Notes under the pieces: generated by a model
Databases searched by the model: none
Told to the model about the DNA's origin: nothing
What the model saw: only the letters and a program-made list of their open reading frames with translations
Shown: positions 53,120 through 64,000 of the stretch, one piece after another
Layout of the letters: each line of letters starts with the position of its first letter
Numbering within the stretch: the first letter of the stretch is position 1
NCBI GenBank assembly: GCA_030267565.1
Contig: BRXU01000018.1
Location: 1,798,001-1,862,000, forward strand
Source of the DNA: Pleodorina starrii
Lineage: Eukaryota > Chlorophyta > Chlorophyceae > Chlamydomonadales > Volvocaceae
Length of the DNA: 64,000 nt
Direction of reading: 5' to 3'
Program-made: the position numbers and the translations under genes

Positions 53120-54844
53120 GGAGTGCAGAGGAGTGCAGATGGGTGAAGTCAAGACAGGCGAAAGCGAAGATAGAAACCGCAGTGGTGGAACGGAGACGAC
53201 GTTGGTAATAAATGGAACCGGCCCTACTTTCCTGCCAAACATGCCCGTTACCGACGCGGTAGGAGCTGCGACCATGTCGCCGCTCCGGACCAACCAACCC
53301 GCGCTACCGCATGCATTGCGCGCATGCACACACGGCCACGCACACGCATACATACGGGGTACACGAATCACGCGTTTTACACGATTCATGACTTGACTTG
53401 CTCTTGGGAGCGCTTTTCCTGCCTGGAATATTGTCTGCGATTGTTCCCTGGTTGGCAGAGGTGCACAGCCGCCGCATGCGCCGGGCCGCGATCGTGACTC
53501 GGTGCACACCTACCGACCCAGATACCGACCCACGGGTCACCTCTCACTTGCCTGGGGCAGCGGCGGCGGACAGCCCGGCGGCGGACAGGGCCGATTCCAC
53601 CGCCCGGGATGGAGCCCCCTCCCTCCCTGGAGCGAGGGCTAGTACCGGTATACTGCTAGTGTGGTGGAGGTCCCATGGGCGCTGGCACGTTCCCTGCCTT
53701 GTTGGGGTCCTGGGGCTCGAGGGTGCGGCGGATGCGTCGGAACGTCGGAACGTCGGAACGTCGGAACGAGACAGCGGACATAAGACGACGACGACGCTGC
53801 CGTCTGTGTTCTGCAATGGCGCGGCGCTGCACATGGGGGGGGGTTGCGTCGTGCCATGTTTTTTTCCGTACGTATGAATCACGCAATGTGCGATTGACGT
53901 CTCTGGACTGGATTCGCCTCTTGCGGCAGCCAGTGAGCATTTTGCCCGTTGGGTGGGGTGTGTATGTGTATGTATGTGTGTATGTGTGTGTGAGCCCCTG
54001 CGCTGCGCTGCGTTGCGGCAACAGGCGCTGCCCCCTGGTGGAGGGGGCCTTTTCGCGAGTACCGAGATTTCTTGTGACCCCATTTTCAGTTTTGGCTGGG
54101 GCTGCTGCGGAATGTCCGAATGAGCGAGCTCAACTGTTTCGGTAGTGACTTCGGGGGGTTAGTGGTCGTGGGGGTGGTGGTCGTGGGGGTGGTGCGTGCA
54201 TGGTGGTGGTGCGTGGTGGTGTCTGACTGGTCGGACTGGTGTCGGTCCCAGCCCCGCAACCTGTCCTAAAACCATCATGAACGAACTACTGGTGGTGGTG
54301 GTGGTGGTCCATGATGGCTTTCGGGCAGGTTGCGGGGATGGGACTGGCGGCAGCCACCGTGCTCAAGCCTGTCTTGATAGTCCCACGATGGGTGAATAAC
54401 CCTTTTAAGGGGATTAACGTCATCTGTTGATCTGGGATACCAAGGATGCCGTTGCATGACCAAGCATACGTCCTCACAGGCACGCAGCATAACGCCGGCT
54501 TGTTAGATCGACGGCCCAACATCTCCCGCCGTTGTGGTACGGCGCCAGGGACTTTGGCGAAAGGCTGCGCTTTAGCAAGAATTAAGCTCGAGAGTGCAAT
54601 ATCATGATGTGATCTTTCATAATTGCTGACACCTACGCAGAAGCTTGCGCCGCGTAGACATCCCATTTCATGACGAGGCAGTTGTTATGGAACGGACAGG
54701 AGCATCATCAGATCTTGTTCCTGGGTTCCCATATGCTCCACTGAGAATGGTTGTCATGCCCCGGCAGACACGCGCAACCGACAATCGTTTTTGACGATCG
54801 ACTGGGTCAACGGAGAAGCCCGTTGTTGTCAGGCGCTGGCGGAC
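53120..54844. other. Spacer with long hairpin and GTGGT runs
   Basis: No supported gene. Contents: one GACCCACGGGTC palindrome (53527), repeats of CGGAACGT at about 53738-53770, GGTGGT runs at 54150-54230, and a 100-nt inverted repeat (54245-54344). Confidence 0.45.
54245..54344. other. Long imperfect inverted repeat (36-bp arms, 28-nt loop)
   Basis: Left arm 54245-54280 starts GTCCCAGCCCCGCAACCTG. Right arm 54309-54344 is its reverse complement with 31 of 36 Watson-Crick pairs plus one G-U. The loop contains ACTGGTGGTGGTGGTGGT. It could be a small-RNA precursor or a miniature transposon remnant. Confidence 0.7.
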
Positions 54845-57800
54845 ATGGATGTATGCATCATGGAAGGCGATCTTGGTTCGGAGGCGCTGTGCAAGCGTCG
54901 AAAAGACAGTACGAATTCAGTGTGGGTCAGCCCTGACTGCAACCAGCTCGACCAGCAGCCTGAACCCACAGCTATGAAGTCATTGAACCAGGCATTATCA
55001 GACGGCATGCAGCGTCGACCGCGTTTCGCAACCAAGGCTGCAACAGCGGCGAAACGGCTTCAGGCTGTTGCTGCGGCCCGCGACGCAAGCCGACCACCCT
55101 GCGCTCCCTCCGCCACGGGACCCGAACAAGGAGGATGCGCCGCTGGCGCAATTCCAGCTGCAACAAAAATAGCAGGTGCTACGAATACTGACCCGTCTGT
55201 CCAACGCATGTCGGCAACGGCATCGCGGGCTCGCGTCCCCTACTCGAGCGCCGAGCCCCTCGCGCTCTCGGGTCAGCCGGCGGGGCCAGCGGCCGCAGCC
55301 GACACGTCTGACGCTGCTCGGTGCACGGCAGGGCGAGGCCGGCTCCCCGGGCTCCGCACTAAGAACGGGCTGGGCTCCACCGGCGCGACCACTGCCCACG
55401 GGCAAGGCGCGGCATTGCCGCTGCTGCTGGCGTCCTCGCGTGGCGGATGTGAGGCTCAAGGCGCTGGCAGCGGCGCTGCCTTGGGCCCCAGCCTCGGACA
55501 GGCCGCGCGCCCGGTCCCAGCACCACTCCCCCGGGGTCTCTCCGCGGATGAGCCCACCGCTCGAAAGTCGCCACCCCCAGCGCCCGCCCGCAGCCCCGGC
55601 GCCTTCCTGCCGCCGCCGGCGGTGCAGCCTGTGACGCTGCAGCAGCCTGACTCGACCCGGCAGCACCACTCGGCCGAGGGCCCCCCAGCAGCCGCAACAG
55701 CAGCAGCAGCATCGGTCGCTGGCACTGTCAGCAGCGGCGACGGCGACGGCGCCTGCGTTGGGGAAGCCGCCGCAGCCAGGGCGGCGCTGGCGCCTGTCAG
55801 CGACAGGCGCCAGAGCGCCGACGGCGGAAGCGCTGGCGGCGGCGGCAAGTTCGCGACCGGCAGCGACGCGCCGGCCGAAGGCGACGACGCGGTCGTTGTG
55901 GTGCAGTGCCAACGGCAACGGCAGGGCACCAACAACGTCGTCGGCGATGGTGAAGCGAGCAGCTGCAGTCAAGGTGACGGCGGCAGCGGCGCGGGCCGAG
56001 GTTCGGATGACGGCGACGACGACGACACAAGCAGCTATGGCAGCTGCCGCAGCGGCAGTACGTTCAGCGGCAGCGACGGCAGGAGCCTCGGCGGCGCGAT
56101 GGATGCGGCGGACGGCACTGCCAATGCGGAAGCGGATGGCGAGTCGGAAGGCGCCCGGAAGCGGCGGCGCGTCGGCGGGACCACGCCTTCTGCTGGGGCC
56201 TCGGCGGCAGCGGCGGCGGAGGGTCAGGGCGGCGACGCTGAGTCGCCTGCAGCCGCCAACGGCAAGCGGGCAGCAGTGGAGCCGGAGGGCGCTGACGCTG
56301 CTGCTGCTGCTGCTGATGCTGTCGCCGCCGCTGACGGCGGTGGCACCACCACCGCCACCGGCAGGCGGCGCCGCCGCAGATCGTGCTACAGCTACGGGCC
56401 TCCCTGGCCGCTGGTGCCCCGCAGCGGCCGGCCGGGCACGTTGCGCTTCAACATCCGCGCCGCGCGGGCGCTGTGGCCGGACCTGCTGGCGGCTGGGGCT
56501 GACATGGAGGACGGACAGATCGTGAAGCTGTACGTGGAGGTGCCGGCAGCGGCCGCGGGAGGGTCGGCAGCCGCTGCCGGATCCGCCGCTGACGTCGCGG
56601 ACGCAGACGCGGACGCGGCTACGGTGGTGCCGGTGCGCGCGCAGCTTCGCTACTACGACGATGCGGGCATGATCCTGCGCGTGGTGGACGCCTGGCCGAT
56701 GGGCCGCGGCATCTCCCCCGACAAGCTGCTGCAGATCTCGCCGCACCCCGCCGGCGACGGCGCGCTGGTGCAGGTGGCCAACCGCCACGTGTGGGCCTGC
56801 TACACCGTCCGCGGTGGCAAGATGTGCAGCCCCGAGGTGCCGCCGGTGCAGCCCAGCGCCGGCGGCACCGGCAGCGGCGGCGATGGCGGCGGCAGCGGCG
56901 ATGCCGGCGGCGGCGGGCCGCCACCCGACTTCTGCGATGGCGGCGCCTTGCTGCAGATGCGGCTGGGCGCTGGCCTGTTTGACAACCGCAGCTTCGATGT
57001 GGGAGTGCGTGCAGCGGAGCGGCTGTTTGGACACCTGTTAGAGCGGCCGCGGCAGCAGGCGCTCGGCGGCGGCGGCGGCGGGGAGGTTGGAAGAGCCGCG
57101 GAGGGCGGTGGGACGGAGGCGGCGAAGGCGGGTGCTATGGGTGACGGTCCCCGAGCGGGGCCGGCGGCGAAGGCGGGGCCAGGGACATCCGTGTCTTCGC
57201 TGCCGATACATTCCGTGGACATAACGGTCATTGTGGAGGCCTACCCGCAGACGCGCTTCCAGGTACGTAAGAGACGCCGTTGGGCGGGGCGGGGCGCGTT
57301 TGGGTGTGTGGAGGAGGCGGCGCAGGTGCATGGGAGAGCGACGTGGGCGCTGCACCGCACCGGGTGCCGCGCTGAGACGGGCCTTGGCGCGTGGGCTGGG
57401 AAGCGGCGGCGGTGCACATTCGGGGATCAAACAAGCACATCCGGTGCACATCCGGGCGCTCCTTCTCAGTTGTGCCTCAAGGGGCGTTGGCGGTCGCGTC
57501 TGAGGCGCGCGGAGTCGCAGCTGTAATGGAGCTGTAAGGGCATTGACCTGAGCTAGCCTGGCACCACCCAAAATCGATCTCGCGCGGCGTAGGAAAGAGC
57601 CGAGGCTAAGAAAGGCCTCCCGCATGTGATCCGGTTCCGGAGCCCTCTCGGACCGCTTGCCGCACGTGCTTGTCATGCCAGACTCGCCTTCCTCGGCCTG
57701 GCGCCGCTGGCGGTCACGTGGCTCCTCCTCTGTCTCGCGCGTGTTTTGACCCCGCTCGCCCGTTTTCCCTCGGCTTGCCTTGGCCTCGCTTCCTTTTGGC

Positions 57801-58243
57801 CGCAGGTGGAGTTCCGGTACCGCTTCCCGCGCCTGTACGGCTTCGCGTCCAACGCCCGCCATTCGTACGCCACGCTGTCCTCCAGCCTCATGGCCCCCTT
57901 GGTGCTGTGCGGTGCGAAGCAAGGGGACGTGCTCGAGATGTGGCGGCGGCCTGGCGGCGTGGCGAACGAGTTTCTGTGTCGGGTGGTGCGCTCGGCGGCG
58001 GCCGACAGCGGCGGCAACGTGAGGCGTGCCGTGGCGGCGAAGCGCAGGGGAAGCAGGGCGGCCGGCGGCGGAGCGCGTGCGGATCGCTGCGCTGCGGCGG
58101 GCGCCACCGCGGCGGCAGCGGCCGGGGCGGCTGTGGCTGCTGCCGCCGCGGCGGCTGCCCCTGTAACAGCAGCCGTGGGGGTGGGCAGTGGTGCTGTTGT
58201 GGAAACGCCGCCGGCGGTGGCATCGGCGGCCGACCGCGGATGA
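54845..58243 (+). CDS. Large Ala/Gly/Ser-rich protein with two conserved-looking segments, unrecognised
   Basis: Two exons: 54845-57262 and 57806-58243 (phase 0, donor CAG-GTACGT, acceptor GCCGCAG); 951 aa. The start is the first in-frame ATG (MDVCIMEGDLGSEAL); an upstream exon is possible. Residues about 1-70 and 70-500 are Ala/Gln/Gly/Asp-rich with basic clusters (RKRRRVGG, GRRRRRRS) that could be nuclear localisation signals. A folded-looking segment at about 510-660 contains GTLRFNIRAARALWPDLLAA, IVKLYVEVP, AQLRYYDDAGMILRVVDAWP and ISPDKLLQISP. A second segment spans the splice junction: DITVIVEAYPQTRFQ, then VEFRYRFPRLYGFASNARHS and AKQGDVLEMWRRP. The beta-strand pattern and the closing GDVLEMW recall plant B3-type DNA-binding domains, but the match is by eye and weak. 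I assign no function. Confidence 0.6.
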
Positions 58244-59639
58244 GGGTAGTGGATGGACGGACGGTTGGGCCGTGGCTCGGATGGTAAGGCGGAGGGGGCA
58301 CGTATGTTGTGTTGTTGTTGTTGTTGTTGTTGCTGTTGTGATGATGGTGTGCGAATTTCGTCGTGCGAGGTGCATGCAGAGAGCGGGAGGCATGCGCAGG
58401 TGTGCGGCGGCTCTTATCTTCCCGGCGGTTGGGAACAGCAATCAACATGCCTCACTTGGCCGTGTTGATGTGCGCATGTTCTATCTTCTTCATCGTTATG
58501 TTTCGTGGGGCGTGTACGACCACATGTACGTCTTATTCCTCTCATGTATCAGGTATGCATCAGAACGGCGATGGGTGATGAGGGGGGCGCCGTTCCGAGC
58601 TGTTTTCATGGGCGATGCGTGGCAGGCTGTCTCTCTCTCTCTCTCTCTCCCTCTCACCTTGCAGCACACTTGATCTGAGCTGGAGAGTCCATCTCCATTC
58701 GTCACGTCTCCTGCTCCGTCTGCTGTCTCTGAGAAACCCCAAACCTTGACGCCCGCTCGTCCTCTGCCGTTTGTGGCTGAGACGTCACCTTCCGGGTGTT
58801 GCCGGTCAGCGTGCGCCGAACTGGTGCATGCTGCTTGGCGATTGGTTTCAGTCTCGGATCTCGCGCTGTGAACGGATGGATGGATGGATGCAGAGCGCGC
58901 ATACATGGCTTACGAGGGTACTGTCCGCAGAACTGGAGGGAGGGGGGGTTTTAAAGCTCAATCACGTGCATGCGTTATCGCTAGCGCTAGGTGGTATTCG
59001 AAGGCGGAAGGTTGAGGGGGCGGGCGGGGTTTGCGCGCCCTAGCTAGTCCCCCATCCCCGGCGGCTGTCCACCCTCCGCTGCCTTGGTTCGTTGGGAGGG
59101 GGCTCCCGCACGCCGGTCGGTCCGGCTGACCGTTGTCGGCTGGGCGGCGATGTTCCGGCGCCTGGCCACGCACCGACGGTGTATGTGTGTGGGGTGGGTG
59201 GACAAGCCGAAAGGGGCGCGCTGTAACATAGCGCGCGCAGGAAGGCAACGGTAGAGATAACCGTACATGCCGGTACCGGTAACCGAATTTCATTATGAAG
59301 TCATGCTTGCAATGCGCGTGTGATTCGGGGAAGCCAGCCGTGGTACGTTCGTTGTTAACGGGTTGCGACAATGTGCTTCAAACCCTCTGAAGAGTCCTGA
59401 TAGATGTACGGCTACGTAGTCATCAGCTGGCAGCCAAGTGTGTCCCGCGCGCGGGGTCGCGCGATTGTGATGACGGTTCAGCGCCGAGCTGTCCATCCAT
59501 CCGGGATAGGATGCCGGGGGAAACCAGCGAGGGGGGAGTGGGGCGGCGAAACATCAGGCCGGGGATGGAGTTGCATGTGTTGAGGCGAGATGGAAGGGGC
59601 GGGTCTCTGAAGCAGTGCCACGCAACCGCTTGCATCGGT
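58244..59639. other. Spacer between convergent genes
   Basis: No supported gene. (GTT)n at about 58310-58335, (CT)n at 58629-58650, several short open frames without motifs. It contains the 3' regions of the convergent genes on both sides. Confidence 0.45.
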
Positions 59640-60930
59640 TCATGGAACCGCATCGGCTGCGCAGCTATTGAACCCCGTGACAACACGCGCCTTGACAATA
59701 GCCGGAGATGTGGGCTCTCCAGCAGCGTTGACAACAAGGTGACAGCCGCGCCTCAAACAGTCCTGCTTGACTTCGCCCTCCCCCCCCCCGCTATCCCTTC
59801 GTTCCTTCTTCAAGAGTGCCGGCGCGTCCTCACGGCATCGTACCGTTTTTTCTGGCCAACAACCGGAAAACGGCTCCTTCCCCCTCGCTGCGGATGGTGG
59901 CATGGTGCGATCGCTCGAATGCAACCACCAGTTTTCATTTGCACACTCCTGCTGGTACCGTGCAGCGGCTGACCCCAGCCCCCAACCCCCAGCACCGATA
60001 GCTAGGCAACCCAGCGATGCGTCCAGCGAAGCCCTCATCCCCAGCAGCCCCATCCCCCGTGGCAAGCAAGCGGGCGAGCAAGCAATAGCCACAGGCGGGA
60101 ACTCCCTCCCCATGTGTCAGCGCCCCTCTCTCCCCCCCACCTCCTCCTCCCTCCCACTCTCTGTGTGCCCCACCACTCCCGGCCCACTCGGCCCAACTGC
60201 CCCACAAACCGCACGAACCCTGCTGACGGTGGGCCGGCCTGTAGAGTACGGCACGCACCTGCATGCCGGCCTTCAGTCCCTCCGGGGCCTGGCTGATGGG
60301 GAACGAGATGACGGCGTTCGGGTCCGCCTCGCCGTACGCCTGCGGGCAGGGACACAGGTAGGCAGGGACCGACGCGTGGCGGGGTGGAACCGCATCGACT
60401 GCTGGCGTGATAAAGAATATACCCCTGGTGACGTTTAGCATCGGGTGAGATACTGAATCTCCCGCATCCGGTGCAGCTCCTCTGAATGCGTGCAGGGCGA
60501 ATTCCCACGTACGCCTATGTCGCACGGGGTATGGTGTTGGGAATGTGGTGGTGAATCAATGGATCGCACCTACGTCGGCCGGCTCGATGCGCTGCTTGCG
60601 GGTGCCGCCCACTTCAAGGCCCGTGACCGCCACATCAAAGCCCTTGATAACCTGCCGGGGAGAGCGGGGTACAGGTGGGGCGGTGGGTCGTGCGTGACCC
60701 ACACGCGAACCGCGGCAACGGCAAGAGTGCGTGGTGCGCTGAGTGCGAGGGCCTCTACACGCGTAGCCAAAGTGCAGCGAACGGCGCCCGTGGTGTGTAG
60801 AAGACAAAAACAGCTGGGGTGGCCTTCTGGCTATTAACCATACGTATCCTCGGCCGCCATTCAACACGAAGCGGTCAGAAAAAACAGCGGAGAGGTGTGG
60901 TTCATGAGGTGCAATGTAGCGCGGGAGGCG
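59640..60930 (-). CDS. SlyD-like FKBP peptidyl-prolyl isomerase (5' part incomplete)
   Basis: Minus-strand exons: 60930-60844 (tentative: FSDRFVLNGGRGY), 60651-60574 (VIKGFDVAVTGLEVGGTRKQ, RIEPAD), 60339-60259 (AYGEADPNAVISFPISQAPE, GLKAGMQ), 59762-59640 (tentative last exon ending ADAVP). Exon borders are GT-AG and all phase 0. VIKGFDVAVTGLEVGGTR is the FKBP core. The AYGExDPNxV segment followed by EGLKAGMQ is the SlyD type, where an insert-in-flap region replaces the short FKBP12 flap. FKBPs catalyse cis-trans isomerisation of peptidyl-prolyl bonds and act as chaperones. The usual N-terminal strand with a VHYxGxL motif is missing from what I can read, so at least one 5' exon (beyond 60930) was not found, and the 3' exon lacks a clear NHPLAG motif. 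Targeting is unknown. Confidence 0.68.
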
Positions 60931-61085
60931 CTGCGTGGTTTGACTGCGGCCTTGTTCCTTGGAGACCGTGGAATGCGTTCATTCATATCGAGACGACGCG
61001 CGGTTGCCAATGTCATTTGTTTTGTTAATAGGGAATGTAAACGCCTGATTCTATGTCGTGATAGCTGGGCGAAAGGTAAAGTTTG

Positions 61086-61232
61086 GTCGTTACACACATG
61101 GACATGATGATGGACAATTCTACAAGCGCGCGCCCTTTGGGGCGCGGGCTGCCGTAGCGCCCCTTGCGTATGCGTAGCGTAGCGTTGCGTTGCATGCGAG
61201 TCGTTACACACATGGGCATGATGATGGGCAAT
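61086..61232. repeat. Local duplication, 33-bp copies 114 bp apart
   Basis: TCGTTACACACATGGACATG at 61086 recurs at 61200 as TCGTTACACACATGGGCATG; each is followed by ATGATGG and CAAT. Confidence 0.8.
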
Positions 61233-61979
61233 CCTACCTAGCTCTACTAGCTACACGCAGGCCGCCGCCGGGGCCCCCCGAGGCCCGTCGGGCTGCTGGG
61301 GAACGTCCCAAAGTTACTGAGCTGCATTCACAATTTCAGCAAAGTATTATCTGTCAATAATTAATATGCCTAGCTTGATCGTGTTGATCGCGCAAGGACG
61401 GACAAGCGTGCAAAGCCCCCGGAGGTAGGGAGGTAGCAGTTCGCTGGAAGGCACCAACAGGCACCAACTGCCACGTGCCACCAATCGGAAGCCGGAAGAA
61501 AGCAGCAGTCAGGCGGGGCCCGCTCGCTCACGCTGACGTACACACCATGTATGCTCGATTATAAATTCGCTTCCAACATCAATTTTGCTTCGAAATATAA
61601 TCTTCTGACTTCTGTTGGCCGTGATCCCTATTTCCAACCGTTTGCTTGCTTTTGGGCTCGTTATCAATATTTACATTCGTCCGTGGTTCGCTTCAGGTAG
61701 GTCACTTGCTTGGTTTCAATCCATTCAGCCCGCAGCAGCTGCATGAGCAGCAGTTAGCATTCGTTCTCCCTACCAGTCCCTACCTTCGGAGCGGCTTATG
61801 CTTACCGGGTTGTAAATCTGTATGACGATCATTGATGTCTATCTGAACGTATTTGATGCTGGTCGCTAACCAGTATCCTTTGCTGTTGGCAGCAGTACTG
61901 GCTTGCCTGATGAGTCTCTTTGCGCCGTCGCAGCTCAATCAGTATATTCAACAGGTTAAGAGCCCCGTTTATAATTTTT

Positions 61980-62020
61980 GGGCGGGGCCCCAGCGCGAAG
62001 CGCCCAGGGGGGCCCCGCCC
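61980..62020. repeat. Perfect 12-bp GC hairpin
   Basis: GGGCGGGGCCCC (61980-61991) and GGGGCCCCGCCC (62009-62020) form perfect arms around a 17-nt spacer. The 12-mer GGGGCCCCGCCC occurs again at 62898-62909. Confidence 0.8.
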
Positions 62021-63051
62021 TGTAGGATTGCCCATGTCCGTGGGTTCTGGGTTCTGGGTTCTGGGAAGTAATTGGACAAGTGTGGACTTTCGGCCAACGG
62101 AAAGTCTGCATAAGTAAAAGATTACATTCTTTATTGCACGGTAAATTTATTATTGGAACCCAACCTCGTATGAGTAAAAACCAGTTTGGCAGTCTCCATG
62201 GACCGAGGCCGAGGTCAAACCAACACCTCTCGGCCTATAATTAATTCCAGAACATTCATCGTTCCTTAAGGTGGGATTCTGACATGACGGCGTGAAATGA
62301 ATCTTCGTTTCGGCAAGCAACCAACTACTGTATGTTTGCATTGCGAACATTCTTCCCGCGACCACACCACAGCAGCTCTGCTAGCCGGTCCGATCGTCTT
62401 GACGCATATTGCTATTACAAAGGTTGCAAGGTGCAAACCATGAGGGGCAAAATGCTGGTTGTTGGACGCCAAGCCGCCGATGCACGCACGATTCATCTGC
62501 GGGCCGCCCAACAAGTCCAGTCGGCAACCTAGGGGACTTCTACATTCCCTGTCCTAATGTTTTCAAGCCTCCTCTACGACGAATACCTCGGTAGCGAAGA
62601 CTGTGCACTCTCGTCGGCAACTGCACGTCATCATCGCGACCCTCTCAAACAGTTCCGCTGTCCTTCTATTGGCAAGTCAGCCTGCGTGATGTGTGAATGA
62701 TACACTGCATGTCTACTGTCAAGTAACTTCAGCCAATGCGCTGGCCGGAAGAGTTGCACAGTGCCGAGACGGCGCGCGATGCTAAACATGGGGCGGATTG
62801 CTGAAAGCTCTGGCTGTCTATCAGCAGGAATGTTGACACTCTCACACTTCACGCCCTCGCCGCCCTAGCCCTTCAACTCCACCCGTACGGATTGAACGGG
62901 GCCCCGCCCTTTTTCCGGCTTCAAGGAAGCCGACACCAACCCCTTGTTTACTCACCGCACGGAAATCAAACGCACGCAGGTGGAGGTTGGCGGAATCCGC
63001 CAGCAGCGAAGGGTCGGTATGGTATCAGCTGCATGCTGCTGGCAACGCGAA

Positions 63052-63213
63052 ATGGTGGGCGTCCGTGCGGCAAGGTTGCGGCGCTTTGATGCAACGAGGC
63101 GATGGTCGGATGCAGCGCGTGGATGCACTCGCCTCACCATCGCCATCGTCGTGGTGATGACAGCGCTGCTGCTTCCCGAAGGAGGGCTTGTTCTGGGCCA
63201 GCAGCAGCAGCAG
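63052..63213 (+). CDS. Possible first exon with signal anchor, gene continues to the right
   Basis: ATG at 63052 opens a 54-codon frame (MVGVRAARLRRFDATRRW) leading into a hydrophobic stretch, RLTIAIVVVMTALLLPEGG, then LVLGQQQQQ and a donor-like CAG-GTAGGG at 63213. This is the layout of a first exon coding for a signal peptide or anchor. No second exon could be identified before the window ends. Low confidence. Confidence 0.3.
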
Positions 63214-64000
63214 GTAGGGGCTGAGGCTCTGAGGGCACCCTGCCACGGGGGTCGAATTGCCGGAAGGAAGTGTGGTGTCACGGAATGGAAACTCCATGTT
63301 GGTCAGATTAACAGATGTCGTATAAGACTATTGATGAACGTTGCCAAACGGGAATGTACGGCGGCGCCGGCAATGGGTTGACTGAGTCGGCCTTACCTTA
63401 CTTGATCAGATTGACGAAAGTCGCCCTTTGGATTGACGGCGCAGGATTGCCCACAGTCTAATTATCTATATTATATCTATCCTATGTCTATAATATATCG
63501 ATGTAGCCATATGGATATGTAGATATTATGCCCCAATATCCCGTTTAAGCCGTGTAGATGGCTCTATCTGCAAGCCTGGACAGGCACGTGATGAGCCAAT
63601 TTCTCGCTGGGGGCGGTAGAAGATGAGTTGCACGTTTTTATGGAATTTCCGGAATGTGCGTCATAAAGAGAGGCAATAGGCTTCCCTGCCTAGGGGCGGC
63701 AGCATGCTGAATGTGATGGAGACCTTTGACACGGCGAAACAGGGCGAAACTGGGCCCCTTGTTCCAGATTTAGAAAGCGCGTACCGAGCTGCTTGGTAGC
63801 TAATCATATTACTTATATATGTTGTCAGGTGTTGTCTCAATGTGCGCCCCTTGACGGATAACCGTTGTGGGGGGACACATGTTACCAGCCATCTTTTTGG
63901 CTCGTACACATGTAATGCCTCATGCCCTATGCCTTCTCGCTGCATGTACGTGTGTAAGTCGATCGCAATCGCGTGTATTTAGCGGCCCAGCGATCAGGAT

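Larger units (their letters stand above)
60931..64000. other. AT-richer terminal region, little supported content
   Basis: About 3 kb with lower GC. It includes a local duplication (61086-61118 and 61200-61232, both with CGTTACACACATGG), a GC-rich hairpin (61980-62020), a triplicated GGGTTCT at about 62041-62065, and TATATA-rich sequence near 63465-63510. The 5' exons of the FKBP gene should lie at its left end. Confidence 0.4.

Noticed and set aside
1..64000. tRNA and rRNA genes
   Set aside because: I found no cloverleaf with conserved A and B boxes and no rRNA-like stretch by eye; a tRNAscan search would settle this.

Overview
The window looks like nuclear DNA of a volvocine (Chlamydomonas/Volvox-type) green alga. 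The reasons are very GC-rich exons, genes split by many short GT-AG introns that usually end in GCAG or TGCAG, Ser-Pro-rich extracellular (HRGP) proteins, TGTAA polyadenylation signals, long Gly/Ala/Gln runs inside proteins, and heavy micro- and minisatellite load. All gene models were spliced by eye from reading frame, intron phase and family motifs. No transcript or database was available.

Layout, left to right. 1-430 (-): truncated Pro-rich HRGP gene. 3199-6585 (+): complete secreted HRGP-CAP/PR-1 protein. 9652-24039 (-): three tandem genes for secreted LEA-like Ala/Lys-rich repeat proteins sharing one signal-peptide exon. This array holds a 1.75-kb decamer satellite, a 0.66-kb TGCAG satellite inside an intron, and a telomere-like tract inside another intron. 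24819-29239 (-): FAM98-family gene, eight exons. 29-31.5 kb: mostly non-coding. 32357-39385 (-) and 39929-46128 (+): a head-to-head pair of large paralogous double-chromodomain genes sharing a 543-bp intergenic region. 47420-47807 (+): C-terminal part of an unrecognised gene. 48327-53119 (+): complete peptidase-C45/acyltransferase (Tan/IAT-like) gene with two Gly-rich insertions around its catalytic Cys. 54845-58243 (+): large unrecognised Ala/Gly-rich nuclear-looking protein. 59640-60930 (-): SlyD-like FKBP prolyl isomerase. 61-64 kb: AT-richer, few supported genes, possibly a first exon at 63052.

Functionally the left third is extracellular (wall HRGP, CAP protein, secreted LEA-like proteins). 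The middle holds RNA-metabolism (FAM98) and chromatin-type (chromodomain) genes, and the right holds enzymes (C45 hydrolase, FKBP). I see no operon-like logic. The strongest candidates for something undescribed are the divergent chromodomain pair with a shared, lineage-looking chromodomain signature; a dispersed 12-bp palindrome found 12 times; a telomere-repeat insertion flanked by 26-bp direct repeats; and an intron filled with about 130 copies of the 3' splice-site consensus.
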